Assembly: GCF_003865365.1 (NCBI RefSeq)
Contig: NZ_RQVR01000003.1
Location: forward strand, 186,001 to 250,000
Source of the DNA: Flavobacterium macacae
GTDB lineage: Bacteria; Bacteroidota; Bacteroidia; Flavobacteriales; Flavobacteriaceae
Length of the DNA stretch: 64,000 bases
Direction: 5' to 3'
The stretch's first letter is position 1. Each line of letters begins with the position of its first letter. Below are positions 24,859 through 32,514 of this stretch, piece by piece. The notes below the pieces were generated by a model. That model was not told the DNA's origin. It saw only the letters and a list, made by a program, of their open reading frames with translations, and did not search any database. Position numbers and translations under genes: made by a program.

Positions 24859-24895
24859 AAAAACCGCTTTGTTCTAAATTGACAAAGCGGTTTTT
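24859..24895 (-). terminator. Terminator of the acs transcription unit
   Basis: AAAAACCGCTTTGT (24859-24872) pairs perfectly with ACAAAGCGGTTTTT (24882-24895). On the minus strand it sits 22 bp past the acs stop and ends in T; it can also back up the gdhA terminator. Confidence 0.88.
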
Positions 24896-24917
24896 ACATT
24901 TATAAGACTGAAAAAAA

Positions 24918-26825
24918 TTATAATTTTCCTTGTTTTATTTCTTCTACAATTTCTGGATTTAAAAGCGTTGAAGTATCTCCGAAGTTAGAATAATCGCCTT
25001 CCGCAATTTTTCTCAAAATTCGGCGCATAATTTTTCCTGAACGCGTTTTTGGCAGTCCAGTAACGAATTGAATCTTATCCAATTTGGCGATCGGTCCGAT
25101 GTGGCTCGAAACATGCTGGTTGATTTCATTTGCCAAATTTGCTCTGTCCCGGCTTTCACCAGACTCTTTCAAGATGATAAATCCATATAAAGCGTTTCCT
25201 TTAATATCGTGCGGAAAACCAACTATCGCTGATTCTGCAACGGCTGGATGCTCGTTAATGGCATCTTCAATTGGCGCCGTTCCAAGATTATGGCCTGAAA
25301 CGATAACCACGTCATCCACACGGCCCGTAATTCTGTAATAACCCACTTCATCTCTCAAAGCGCCGTCTCCGGTAAAATATTTCCCTGGAAAAGCCGTAAA
25401 ATACGTTTCTTTAAATCGCTGGTGGTCGCCCCAGATAGTTCGTGCCATTCCTGGCCAAGGAAATTTGATGCAAAGGCTTCCAACTACTTGATTATCTTCA
25501 ATTTCATTGCGTCTTTCGTCCATCAAAACAGCTTGAACTCCCGGTAAAGGAAACGTCGCATAGGTTGGTTTTGTTGGCGTTACAAAAGGTAAAGGAGAAA
25601 TCATGATTCCGCCAGTTTCTGTCTGCCACCAAGTATCTACAACCGGGCATCTTTTCTTGCCGACGTGATTGTTGTACCAATGCCAAGCTTCCTCGTTGAT
25701 TGGCTCACCAACTGAACCGATTACTTTTAAAGTTGATAAATCGTGGTTTTCAACCCAATCTGTATTTTCTTTTGCCAACGAACGGATCGCTGTCGGTGCC
25801 GTATAAAACTGCGTAACTTTATGTTTGTCAATCACTTCCCAAAAACGTCCAAAATCAGGATAAGACGGAATTCCTTCAAAAATTACCGTTGTCGCTCCGT
25901 TTAATAAGGGTCCGTATAAAATGTACGAATGTCCGGTAATCCAGCCAATATCAGCCGTACACCAAAAGACATCGTTTTCTTCATAATTGAAAATGTTTTT
26001 AAAGGTATATGCCGAAAACACCATATATCCTGCCGTTGTGTGAAGCATTCCTTTCGGTTTTCCCGTTGATCCTGAAGTATATAAGATAAATAACGGATCT
26101 TCAGCGTCCATTATTTCAGCTACGTTATTCGGTACAGCTGCATCTAAAAGCGGCTGCAGCCAAATGTCGCGGCCTTCTTTAATATTAACGGAGGCATTCG
26201 TTCTTTTGACAACCAAAACTTTCTCCACCGATGGTGATTTTTCTAAGGCTTCATCAATAATTACTTTTAAGTCGATAGACTTGCTTCCTCGAAAACCTCC
26301 GTCAGAAGTGATCACCATCTTGCAATCTGAATCATTAATTCTGGCCGTAACTGCTGAAGCCGAAAAACCAGCGAAAACCACAGAATGTATCGCTCCAATT
26401 CTAGCACAAGCCAAGACAGAAACTGCCAATTCTGGAATCATCGGAAGGTAGATACAAACACGATCTCCTTTTTTAATTCCTTGATCGCGAAGCACGTTTG
26501 CCATTTTTGCAACACGGTCATACAGCTCATTATAAGTAATGTGCTGTGCTTCTTCTTTTGGATCGTTTGGTTCGAAAATGATAGCTGTTTTCTCGCCTCT
26601 TTTTGCTAAATGCCTGTCAATGCAATTTTTAGTGATGTTCACTTTTGCATTTAAAAACCATTTAACTTCAGCTTCTTGCATGTCAAATTCCACAACTTTG
26701 TCCCATTTTTGGTACCACGTGAAATTTTCGTCTGCTATTTTATCCCAAAATTTTCTAGGCTCTCGTATTGATTTATTATAATGTTTGAAGTATTGCTCCA
26801 GATTTTTGACTTGATAGTAGCTCAT
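24918..26825 (-). CDS. acs: Acetyl-CoA synthetase (acetate--CoA ligase)
   Basis: Activates acetate with ATP and CoA to acetyl-CoA in the cytosol, the high-affinity route for acetate use. The 635 residues show the N-terminal YFKHYNKSIREPRKFWDKIA segment, the phosphate loop YTSGSTGKPKG, TWWQTETGGIMISP with the acetate-pocket Trp, YFTGDGALRDEVGYYRITGRVDDVVIVSGHNLGTAPIED, and the C-terminal GLPKTRSGKIMRRILRKIA, where the Lys is the usual site of inhibitory acetylation. It is the last gene of the minus-strand locus, 118 bp after prpE. That spacer holds a 20-bp element also found before the IS1-derived gene, so acs may have its own regulated promoter. Confidence 0.96.
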   Translation of the reverse strand: MSYYQVKNLEQYFKHYNKSIREPRKFWDKIADENFTWYQKWDKVVEFDMQEAEVKWFLNAKVNITKNCIDRHLAKRGEKTAIIFEPNDPKEEAQHITYNELYDRVAKMANVLRDQGIKKGDRVCIYLPMIPELAVSVLACARIGAIHSVVFAGFSASAVTARINDSDCKMVITSDGGFRGSKSIDLKVIIDEALEKSPSVEKVLVVKRTNASVNIKEGRDIWLQPLLDAAVPNNVAEIMDAEDPLFILYTSGSTGKPKGMLHTTAGYMVFSAYTFKNIFNYEENDVFWCTADIGWITGHSYILYGPLLNGATTVIFEGIPSYPDFGRFWEVIDKHKVTQFYTAPTAIRSLAKENTDWVENHDLSTLKVIGSVGEPINEEAWHWYNNHVGKKRCPVVDTWWQTETGGIMISPLPFVTPTKPTYATFPLPGVQAVLMDERRNEIEDNQVVGSLCIKFPWPGMARTIWGDHQRFKETYFTAFPGKYFTGDGALRDEVGYYRITGRVDDVVIVSGHNLGTAPIEDAINEHPAVAESAIVGFPHDIKGNALYGFIILKESGESRDRANLANEINQHVSSHIGPIAKLDKIQFVTGLPKTRSGKIMRRILRKIAEGDYSNFGDTSTLLNPEIVEEIKQGKL

Positions 26826-26890
26826 AATCGTTTAGTTTTTAATTTTTTTATCAAAATCTATGTAAATATAAAGAAAGTTTATTTTAGATT

Positions 26891-26910
26891 TTAGTGTATT
26901 TATGCAAAAT
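26891..26910 (+). promoter_or_regulatory. Candidate operator upstream of acs (20-bp element, copy 1)
   Basis: TTAGTGTATTTATGCAAAAT matches the sequence before the IS1-derived gene (36009-36028, minus strand) at 19 of 20 positions. It lies 66 bp upstream of the acs start. A second ATGCAA at 26927-26932, 25 bp away in the same orientation, could be a weaker half-site. Confidence 0.6.
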
Positions 26911-26943
26911 AAATATACATAAAAATATGCAATTCGTTTTTTA

Positions 26944-28842
26944 TCAGATGGCTTTCCCTAATTTTGATATTTTAAAATCGTTCTGGATTTCCTCAATAAT
27001 TGTTTCATCATCAATGGTAGACGGAATCTGAAAGTTTTCGCCATCAGCAATGCTTCGCAGTAATTTTCGAAGGATTTTGCCCGATCTTGTTTTCGGAAGC
27101 CGTTGCACAACGATTACGTTTCTTAAAGAAGCCACCGCCCCTATTCTCTTCCTGATTAATTGCACAACTTCATACTCTAATTGAAAATTTTCAATTGATT
27201 CCCCTGCTTTTACAACGACCAGAGCTACCGGAATCTGTCCTTTTAAATCATCACTGATACCAATAACTGCACATTCTGCAACCGAATGATGTGACGCCAC
27301 AACTTCTTCCATTTCAGCAGTTGACAAACGGTGTCCAGCCACGTTTATCAAATCATCCACTCGGCCAGTTATAAAAACATAACCGTCTTCATCAATAAAA
27401 CCGCCATCTCCTGAAAGATAATATCCATCAAATCTGCTGAAATAACTTTCTTTGAATCGTTTGTCATTTTCCCAAAGGCCCAGCATATTTCCTGGTGGCA
27501 AAGGCAATTTTACAACTACCAAACCTTCTTCATTTGGCCCTAATTCTTTTCCGTCTTCACTAAAAATTTTCAAATTATAGCCACAAACTGGTTTTGTAGC
27601 CGAACCTAATCTCATAGAAAATTCACCCAGACCTAAAGAGTTGGCCACCATCGGCCACCCCGATTCTGTCTGCCACCAATGATCGATTACCGAAATAGGA
27701 ATGTGTTTTTGGTACCATTCAATTGTGGCTGCATCACAGCGTTCTCCGGCGACAAACTGATTTCTTAAATGCGATAAATCATAATTTTTGATAAATTCTC
27801 CTTCAGGATCTTCTTTTTTAATAGCCCGAATAGCGGTCGGCGCCGTTAACATTGTTTCCACTTTATGTTCTGAAATAATTCTCCAAAAAGTACTGGAATC
27901 AGGCGTTTTAATTGGTTTCCCTTCAAAAATAACCGAAGTATTCCGGTTAATCATCGGTGCGTATAAGATGTAACTGTGGCCCACTGCCCAGCCCATATCT
28001 GAAGCGGCCCAGAAAACCTCTTCGGGTTTGACATCATAAATGTATTTCATCGAAAATTTTAAAGCGGTCGCGTAACCGCCCGTATCGCGCACGATGCCTT
28101 TTGGTTTTCCCGTAGTTCCGGAAGTATACAAAATATAGAGCGGATGATTGGATTCCAAAGGCACGCAAGGCGCTTCTTCAGAACCGTAAACTAACGCTTC
28201 ATAATCAACATCGTACTTTTTAAACGGAACTTTTGCGCCCAATTTTCTATTAAAAACAATTACTTTTTTAGGTTTGTGATTCGCTATTTCGATCGCTTCA
28301 TCCACCAAAGGCTTGTAAGCAATTAATCGGTCAATTTCAATTCCTGATGAAGCCGTAATAATTCCTCTAGGTTTGCAATCGTCAATCCTGATGGCCAATT
28401 CGTGTGGTGCAAAACCACCAAAAACCACTGAATGGATCACACCGATTCTGGCGCAAGCCAGCATTGCAAATGCCGTTTGTGGAATCATCGGCATGTAAAT
28501 TATGGCGGTATCGCCTTTTTTAAAACCTAGGGCCAAAAGTCCCCCGGCTAATTTGGCAACTTCAGATTTCACCTCATGAAACGTATATCTTTTTATCGTT
28601 TGCGTTACCGGAGAGTCATAAATAAAGGCAATTTGGTCCCCAAAACCGTCTTGAATGTGTTTGTCTAGAGTCAAGTAGCACATGTTTATCTGGCCGTCTT
28701 CAAACCAAAGCGGATAGCCGTTTTTATCTTTTGAAAGTATTGCGGATGGCTTGCCAAACCAATCTATTTCGTCAGCTTGTTCTTTCCAAAACTGTTCTGG
28801 ATCTTGAATGCTTTTTTTGTAGAACTCATTGTATTTGCTCAT
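26944..28842 (-). CDS. prpE: Propionyl-CoA synthetase-like acyl-CoA synthetase
   Basis: An Acs-family ligase of 632 residues, paralogous to the acs product next door but of the PrpE/ACSS3 branch that prefers propionate. Branch-typical features are YTSGTTGKPKGIVRDTGGYA, HWWQTESGWPMVANSLG (ESGWP instead of ETGGIM), LSGDGGFIDEDGYVFITGRVDDLINVAGHRLSTAEMEE and DDLKGQIPVALVVVK. The C-terminal lysine motif LPKTRSGKILRKLL is present. The substrate preference is an inference from these motifs. It starts 11 bp after the response regulator gene and so is probably in one transcript with the sensor kinase. Together the two ligases would cover acetate and propionate. Confidence 0.88.
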   Translation of the reverse strand: MSKYNEFYKKSIQDPEQFWKEQADEIDWFGKPSAILSKDKNGYPLWFEDGQINMCYLTLDKHIQDGFGDQIAFIYDSPVTQTIKRYTFHEVKSEVAKLAGGLLALGFKKGDTAIIYMPMIPQTAFAMLACARIGVIHSVVFGGFAPHELAIRIDDCKPRGIITASSGIEIDRLIAYKPLVDEAIEIANHKPKKVIVFNRKLGAKVPFKKYDVDYEALVYGSEEAPCVPLESNHPLYILYTSGTTGKPKGIVRDTGGYATALKFSMKYIYDVKPEEVFWAASDMGWAVGHSYILYAPMINRNTSVIFEGKPIKTPDSSTFWRIISEHKVETMLTAPTAIRAIKKEDPEGEFIKNYDLSHLRNQFVAGERCDAATIEWYQKHIPISVIDHWWQTESGWPMVANSLGLGEFSMRLGSATKPVCGYNLKIFSEDGKELGPNEEGLVVVKLPLPPGNMLGLWENDKRFKESYFSRFDGYYLSGDGGFIDEDGYVFITGRVDDLINVAGHRLSTAEMEEVVASHHSVAECAVIGISDDLKGQIPVALVVVKAGESIENFQLEYEVVQLIRKRIGAVASLRNVIVVQRLPKTRSGKILRKLLRSIADGENFQIPSTIDDETIIEEIQNDFKISKLGKAI

Positions 28843-28853
28843 AAATTCAGGTT

Positions 28854-29216
28854 TTATTTTATCAATTCATTCACTTGTTCCACTAATTTTTTTACTGAAA
28901 ATGGCTTTGTCATATATAAGTCAGCTCCAAGAGAAAGTCCTTTTTCGATGTCTTTTTCCTTGTTTTTTGCCGATAAAAAAATGACTTTCGTGTCTTTTAA
29001 TCGTGGATCCTTTTTAATCTGTTCTAAGGTATTGTAACCGTCAACATGTGGCATCATTACATCTAAAATAATAATGTTTGGCAATGCATTTTTCAAGATG
29101 TCCAACGCTTCATGACCATCTCTTGCAATAAAAACCTCGAAATTATTTTTCTTGAACGTATATTCTAGTGACATTACAATGTTTGGCTCGTCATCGACAA
29201 TGAGTATTTTTTTCAT
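28854..29216 (-). CDS. Receiver-only response regulator
   Basis: A 120-residue CheY-like protein made only of a receiver domain. Acidic pocket Asp8 and Asp9 (LIVDDEPN), phospho-acceptor Asp52 in IILDVMMP, and Lys102 or its neighbour in YMTKPFS are all present. There is no output domain. It is encoded 31 bp after the SLC5-type histidine kinase and 11 bp before prpE, so it is the kinase's partner. In the proteobacterial CrbS/CrbR acetate switch the regulator carries a DNA-binding domain. Here the signal must pass to another protein or be used as a phosphate sink or allosteric effector. Confidence 0.92.
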   Translation of the reverse strand: MKKILIVDDEPNIVMSLEYTFKKNNFEVFIARDGHEALDILKNALPNIIILDVMMPHVDGYNTLEQIKKDPRLKDTKVIFLSAKNKEKDIEKGLSLGADLYMTKPFSVKKLVEQVNELIK

Positions 29217-29247
29217 ATTCGTTTTATTTTATGGCGTTAATTTTTGC

Positions 29248-31953
29248 TCAAGCTGTTGTTTCCCTATTAAATTTTGGAATTGTGAAAGTAACTTTACCGC
29301 CAGCATCTTTAACATTTTCTGCCCAAATTTTCCCTTTATGATGTTCCACTATTTTTTTACAAATAGCTAATCCTAAACCACTTCCGATAGGTTTCTTAAT
29401 GTTCTGATTTGATGACTGGTAAAACTTGTCAAAAATAGCTTCAAAGTCATTTTCGTCAATTCCTTTGCCGTTATCTTGCACTGCGACTTCAATTTCTGTA
29501 TTTGATTCTGTAATAAAAATAGCAATATTTCCGTCGTGGCTGGGACAAAATTTTATGGCATTTGAAAGTAGATTATTTAGAACTTGCGTAATTCGGTCTT
29601 CATCATAATAGGCTTTTACGCTGTTTTTTTCTGAAATTAAATCTATAGTAATTTTTTTATTTTCAACAAGCTGTTTTAATTGCATGATGGTTTCAGAAAT
29701 GGTGTGGTAAATATTATTCTCAGTTACATAAATTTTCTGCTTTCCCGAATCGAATTTTTCTAAATCTAAAATCTTGGTAATTAAACGATTTAACCGGTCT
29801 GATTCTGAAATGATATTTGATAAAAATTGCTTTTTCATTTCATGAGGAATATCATCATCGTCATGAAGAATTTCAGTCGCTGCGCGAATTGCCGTAATTG
29901 GTGTTCTTAATTCGTGAGAAATGGTATCCAAAAATTCATCTTTTTGTTTGTCCTTAGAAATTAAATCTTCATTGGCCTTTTCTAATTGGGCTGTGATCAT
30001 CTTTAATTCTCGAGAAGTCTCGGTTAACTTTTTGTTGATTATTATATTCTCTTTTGATTCTTCTAAAATTTTTAAAACTTCAGGAAGCGTGATTTTATCT
30101 TCTTTTACCACACTGGAAATTAATATTTTGGCAGAAGCTGTCCCGATATGGCCCGTCAAAAGATTCTCGGCAAATTTGATCAATCTGGAATCTGCCAACT
30201 CTTGGCTTTTGTCAACATTGTATTTTAAACTGAATAGATTTAAAGCACGTTTTGTTCTTTCTTCACCTAAAAACCGACTTAAAACTTTACGGATATCGCT
30301 GATATAAGCTGTTCCTTTCCAAACAAATGCGTTTTCGTGCATCGTGATGTATTTGTCAATATCCACAAACATTTCAGCATAATTTCTTTCTCTGTAATTT
30401 CCTTTAAAACTGACCGAGACGGATAAAAAGACTAAAACATTGAACAAAATACTCCAAAAAAGCGCGTGTGGCACGGGATCTAAATAGTCTAACCCGAATA
30501 ATTCAAAAGGTTTTAAAAGTTGGATTTGAAATAAGCCCTGATTGATAAATGCCTGTTCAAAATTAGTAAATCCTATTGCGTAGGGAATCAATAACGTATA
30601 GGTGCAAATTAAAAAACCAACGATGATTCCGGCAACGGCGCCATTTCGGGAACCTCTTCTCCATAAGATTGCTCCGAAAAAAGCGGGTGCCAATTGCGCA
30701 ATTATTACGAAGGAAACCATGCCGATTGAAAATAAATTGTATTCTAAAACGAAAACGCGATAGATTAAATAAGCCAGAATTATCAGCGAAAAAATTCCGA
30801 CTTTTCGGATGTTAACGATTTTTTTATTGTTCGTTTCTTGCACGTCACTTTGCAATCTCCCGAGAAAACCATACGGAATCAAAACATTGTTGCTTAACAT
30901 GGTAGATAATCCGATGGAGGAAACGACAATCATTGAGATGGCTGCTGAAAATCCTCCTAAAAAAACAAAAACAGTTATCAGTTGATTGTTAAAAAACTGC
31001 GGAATCAGAAGCGAATAGGTATCTGGATTTACGGCTTGGCCGTCAAATAAAATATTGCCACCCCAAGCCACAGGATATACGAAAATATTAAAAAGCAAAA
31101 GATAGAGTGGAAAGAGCCAGATGGCAGTTTTTATATGGCTTTCGCGATTGTTTTCGACCACTGCCATTTGGAATTGGCGTGGTAAAAGAAATATGGCAAA
31201 AAGTGATAAAATGCATAAAAAGAACCAATTGATTGCTTGTGGAATCCCTCCGATTGTGTTCTTTTCCTTGAAATTTTCTAAGATGCTAGCTTTCGCATAA
31301 ATATCATCAAAACCATCAAAAACAAAGAAGGTAACGTAAATTCCCAAGAGTAAAAAGAAGAATAATTTTAAGATCGATTCCATGGCAACTGCGGTCACGA
31401 TTCCATTTCTTTTTTCGGATGCATCGACATAACGTGTTCCATAATACGATGCAAAAAGTGCCAAAGCTATGGCTACATAGGTCGTGGTATCGTTAAAGAT
31501 ATTAGAATGCGTTGAAGTTTTTGTAACCACGTGAAATGTTTCAGCGATGGCTTTTAATTGCAAAGCGATGTAAGGCAAAATTCCGAAAATACAGATTAAC
31601 GAAACTAAAGCGCCTAGAAAACGGCTATTTCCATAACGCAGCGAGATAAAATCAGCAATGCTGGAAATTTTGTTGACTTTAGAAATTCGGATGATTTTAC
31701 GCAGGATGATTATCCAGGCAGGCATAATAATTATTGGCCCGATGTAAATAGGCAGGTAATTCAACCCTGAGTTTGCAGCCACGCCAATACTTCCATAATA
31801 GGTCCAAGCGCTGCAGTAAACCGCCATTGAAAGCGTATAAACATAAGGATTGTTCGTCCATTTTGAGTTGCCTCTTTTTTCTGCCCAATGAGCAATAATA
31901 AAAAGCAATCCTAAATAAACAGAAAGAATGATTAATAAGACGATGCTACTCAT
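29248..31953 (-). CDS. SLC5 (sodium/solute symporter)-STAC-histidine kinase, CbrA/CrbS-like
   Basis: A 901-residue inner-membrane sensor in which a sodium:solute symporter module is fused to a kinase. Residues 1-510 form about 13 helices of the SLC5 fold (NPYVYTLSMAVYCSAWTYYGSIGVAANSGLNYLPIYIGP, SISSIADFISLRYG-like text). A STAC-type linker domain follows at about 580-625 (AENLLTGHIGTASAKILISSVVKEDKITLPEVLKILEES), then a coiled coil. HisKA has His680 in ISHELRTPI, and the HATPase_c domain has G boxes near 750-860. CbrA/CrbS proteins of this build control acs and carbon use in proteobacteria. The adjacent acs and prpE genes point to short-chain fatty acids as signal or substrate. The start overlaps the end of the small membrane gene by 8 bp. 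Confidence 0.93.
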   Translation of the reverse strand: MSSIVLLIILSVYLGLLFIIAHWAEKRGNSKWTNNPYVYTLSMAVYCSAWTYYGSIGVAANSGLNYLPIYIGPIIIMPAWIIILRKIIRISKVNKISSIADFISLRYGNSRFLGALVSLICIFGILPYIALQLKAIAETFHVVTKTSTHSNIFNDTTTYVAIALALFASYYGTRYVDASEKRNGIVTAVAMESILKLFFFLLLGIYVTFFVFDGFDDIYAKASILENFKEKNTIGGIPQAINWFFLCILSLFAIFLLPRQFQMAVVENNRESHIKTAIWLFPLYLLLFNIFVYPVAWGGNILFDGQAVNPDTYSLLIPQFFNNQLITVFVFLGGFSAAISMIVVSSIGLSTMLSNNVLIPYGFLGRLQSDVQETNNKKIVNIRKVGIFSLIILAYLIYRVFVLEYNLFSIGMVSFVIIAQLAPAFFGAILWRRGSRNGAVAGIIVGFLICTYTLLIPYAIGFTNFEQAFINQGLFQIQLLKPFELFGLDYLDPVPHALFWSILFNVLVFLSVSVSFKGNYRERNYAEMFVDIDKYITMHENAFVWKGTAYISDIRKVLSRFLGEERTKRALNLFSLKYNVDKSQELADSRLIKFAENLLTGHIGTASAKILISSVVKEDKITLPEVLKILEESKENIIINKKLTETSRELKMITAQLEKANEDLISKDKQKDEFLDTISHELRTPITAIRAATEILHDDDDIPHEMKKQFLSNIISESDRLNRLITKILDLEKFDSGKQKIYVTENNIYHTISETIMQLKQLVENKKITIDLISEKNSVKAYYDEDRITQVLNNLLSNAIKFCPSHDGNIAIFITESNTEIEVAVQDNGKGIDENDFEAIFDKFYQSSNQNIKKPIGSGLGLAICKKIVEHHKGKIWAENVKDAGGKVTFTIPKFNRETTA

Positions 31954-32140
31954 AATAACGTTTAATTATAAGCAAGGAAATTAAGATTGAAAATAGCCAG
32001 ACAGAGAAAAAATAGAAATAAATCAAAGGAATTCCTTCCAATGAAGACGCACTGTCAAACAGCAGCATCAGTGGCATATTGAATGCCAGAAGCAAAAATA
32101 AGGAAACGATTATGAGTTTTTGTTCGTGCCGTTTTTTCAT
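31946..32140 (-). CDS. Small two-helix membrane protein, DUF3311-like partner of the SLC5 kinase
   Basis: A 64-residue protein with two hydrophobic helices at about 9-27 and 38-58 and a basic N-terminus (MKKRHEQK). The second half, EGIPLIYFYFFSVWLFSILISLLIIKRYYE, resembles the G-x-P-hydrophobic-Trp pattern of DUF3311, small proteins encoded next to SLC5 symporters. The stop overlaps the kinase start by 8 bp, indicating translational coupling and probably a complex with the SLC5 module. I place it in DUF3311 by pattern only. It is the first gene of its own transcript, since a terminator-like hairpin precedes it. Confidence 0.7.
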   Translation of the reverse strand: MKKRHEQKLIIVSLFLLLAFNMPLMLLFDSASSLEGIPLIYFYFFSVWLFSILISLLIIKRYYE

Positions 32141-32188
32141 TGTTGGTTTCAGGGTAAAAGATTTTAACTACTTTGTCGAGAATTCTTA

Positions 32189-32209
32189 ATTTCTTAGAAT
32201 ATAAGAAAT
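32189..32209. repeat. 8-bp inverted repeat before the sensor kinase operon
   Basis: ATTTCTTA (32189-32196) and TAAGAAAT (32202-32209) are perfect arms around GAATA, about 50 bp upstream of the small membrane protein start. It could be an operator or the base of a leader hairpin. Confidence 0.35.
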
Positions 32210-32230
32210 CTACCAATTTAAAAAACCGAT

Positions 32231-32255
32231 AGCCCTTGAGAAAATCTCAAGAGCT
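32231..32255 (-). terminator. Terminator after the MFS/small-protein genes
   Basis: CTTGAGA (32235-32241) pairs with TCTCAAG (32245-32251), extended by AGC/GCT across one mismatch. On the minus strand it is followed by GGTTTTTT. It separates the porin-MFS transcript from the sensor transcript. Confidence 0.7.
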
Positions 32256-32278
32256 GTGGCTTTTTATAAGACTATAAT

Positions 32279-32503
32279 TTATTTTTCATCGTCATATTCT
32301 CCAATCAAGGCAAAATAACCAAAAGCGCCTAATCCTAAAACAATTAGCGGCGTCAAGACGAAAAGGATGATAATGCCAAAAACCAAATCTTCCTGTTTGC
32401 CTGAAACGAACTTTGGGTATCCAAACTCAAAAATACAAAAATAAGCTGCGGCGGCTGCTAAAGCGAGCCAAACTATTCCGAGAATTCTTTTTATTGCGTT
32501 CAT
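32279..32503 (-). CDS. Small membrane protein, accessory to the MFS carrier
   Basis: A 74-residue protein with two hydrophobic segments (about 8-26 and 41-67) and an acidic tail (YDDEK). It is encoded 11 bp after the MHS-type transporter, and the phrase SGKQEDLVFGIIILFVLTPLIVLGLGAFGYFALIGEY recalls a Bacteroidota family that I know as DUF6814, typically beside such transporters. That assignment is from memory. It is probably co-expressed with the carrier and may stabilise it. Confidence 0.7.
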   Translation of the reverse strand: MNAIKRILGIVWLALAAAAAYFCIFEFGYPKFVSGKQEDLVFGIIILFVLTPLIVLGLGAFGYFALIGEYDDEK

Positions 32504-32514
32504 ATTTTTATTAT

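Noticed and set aside
24755..24917. Small RNA between the gdhA operon and acs
   Set aside because: The two strong hairpins are explained as terminators of the converging transcripts, and no promoter box lies between them.
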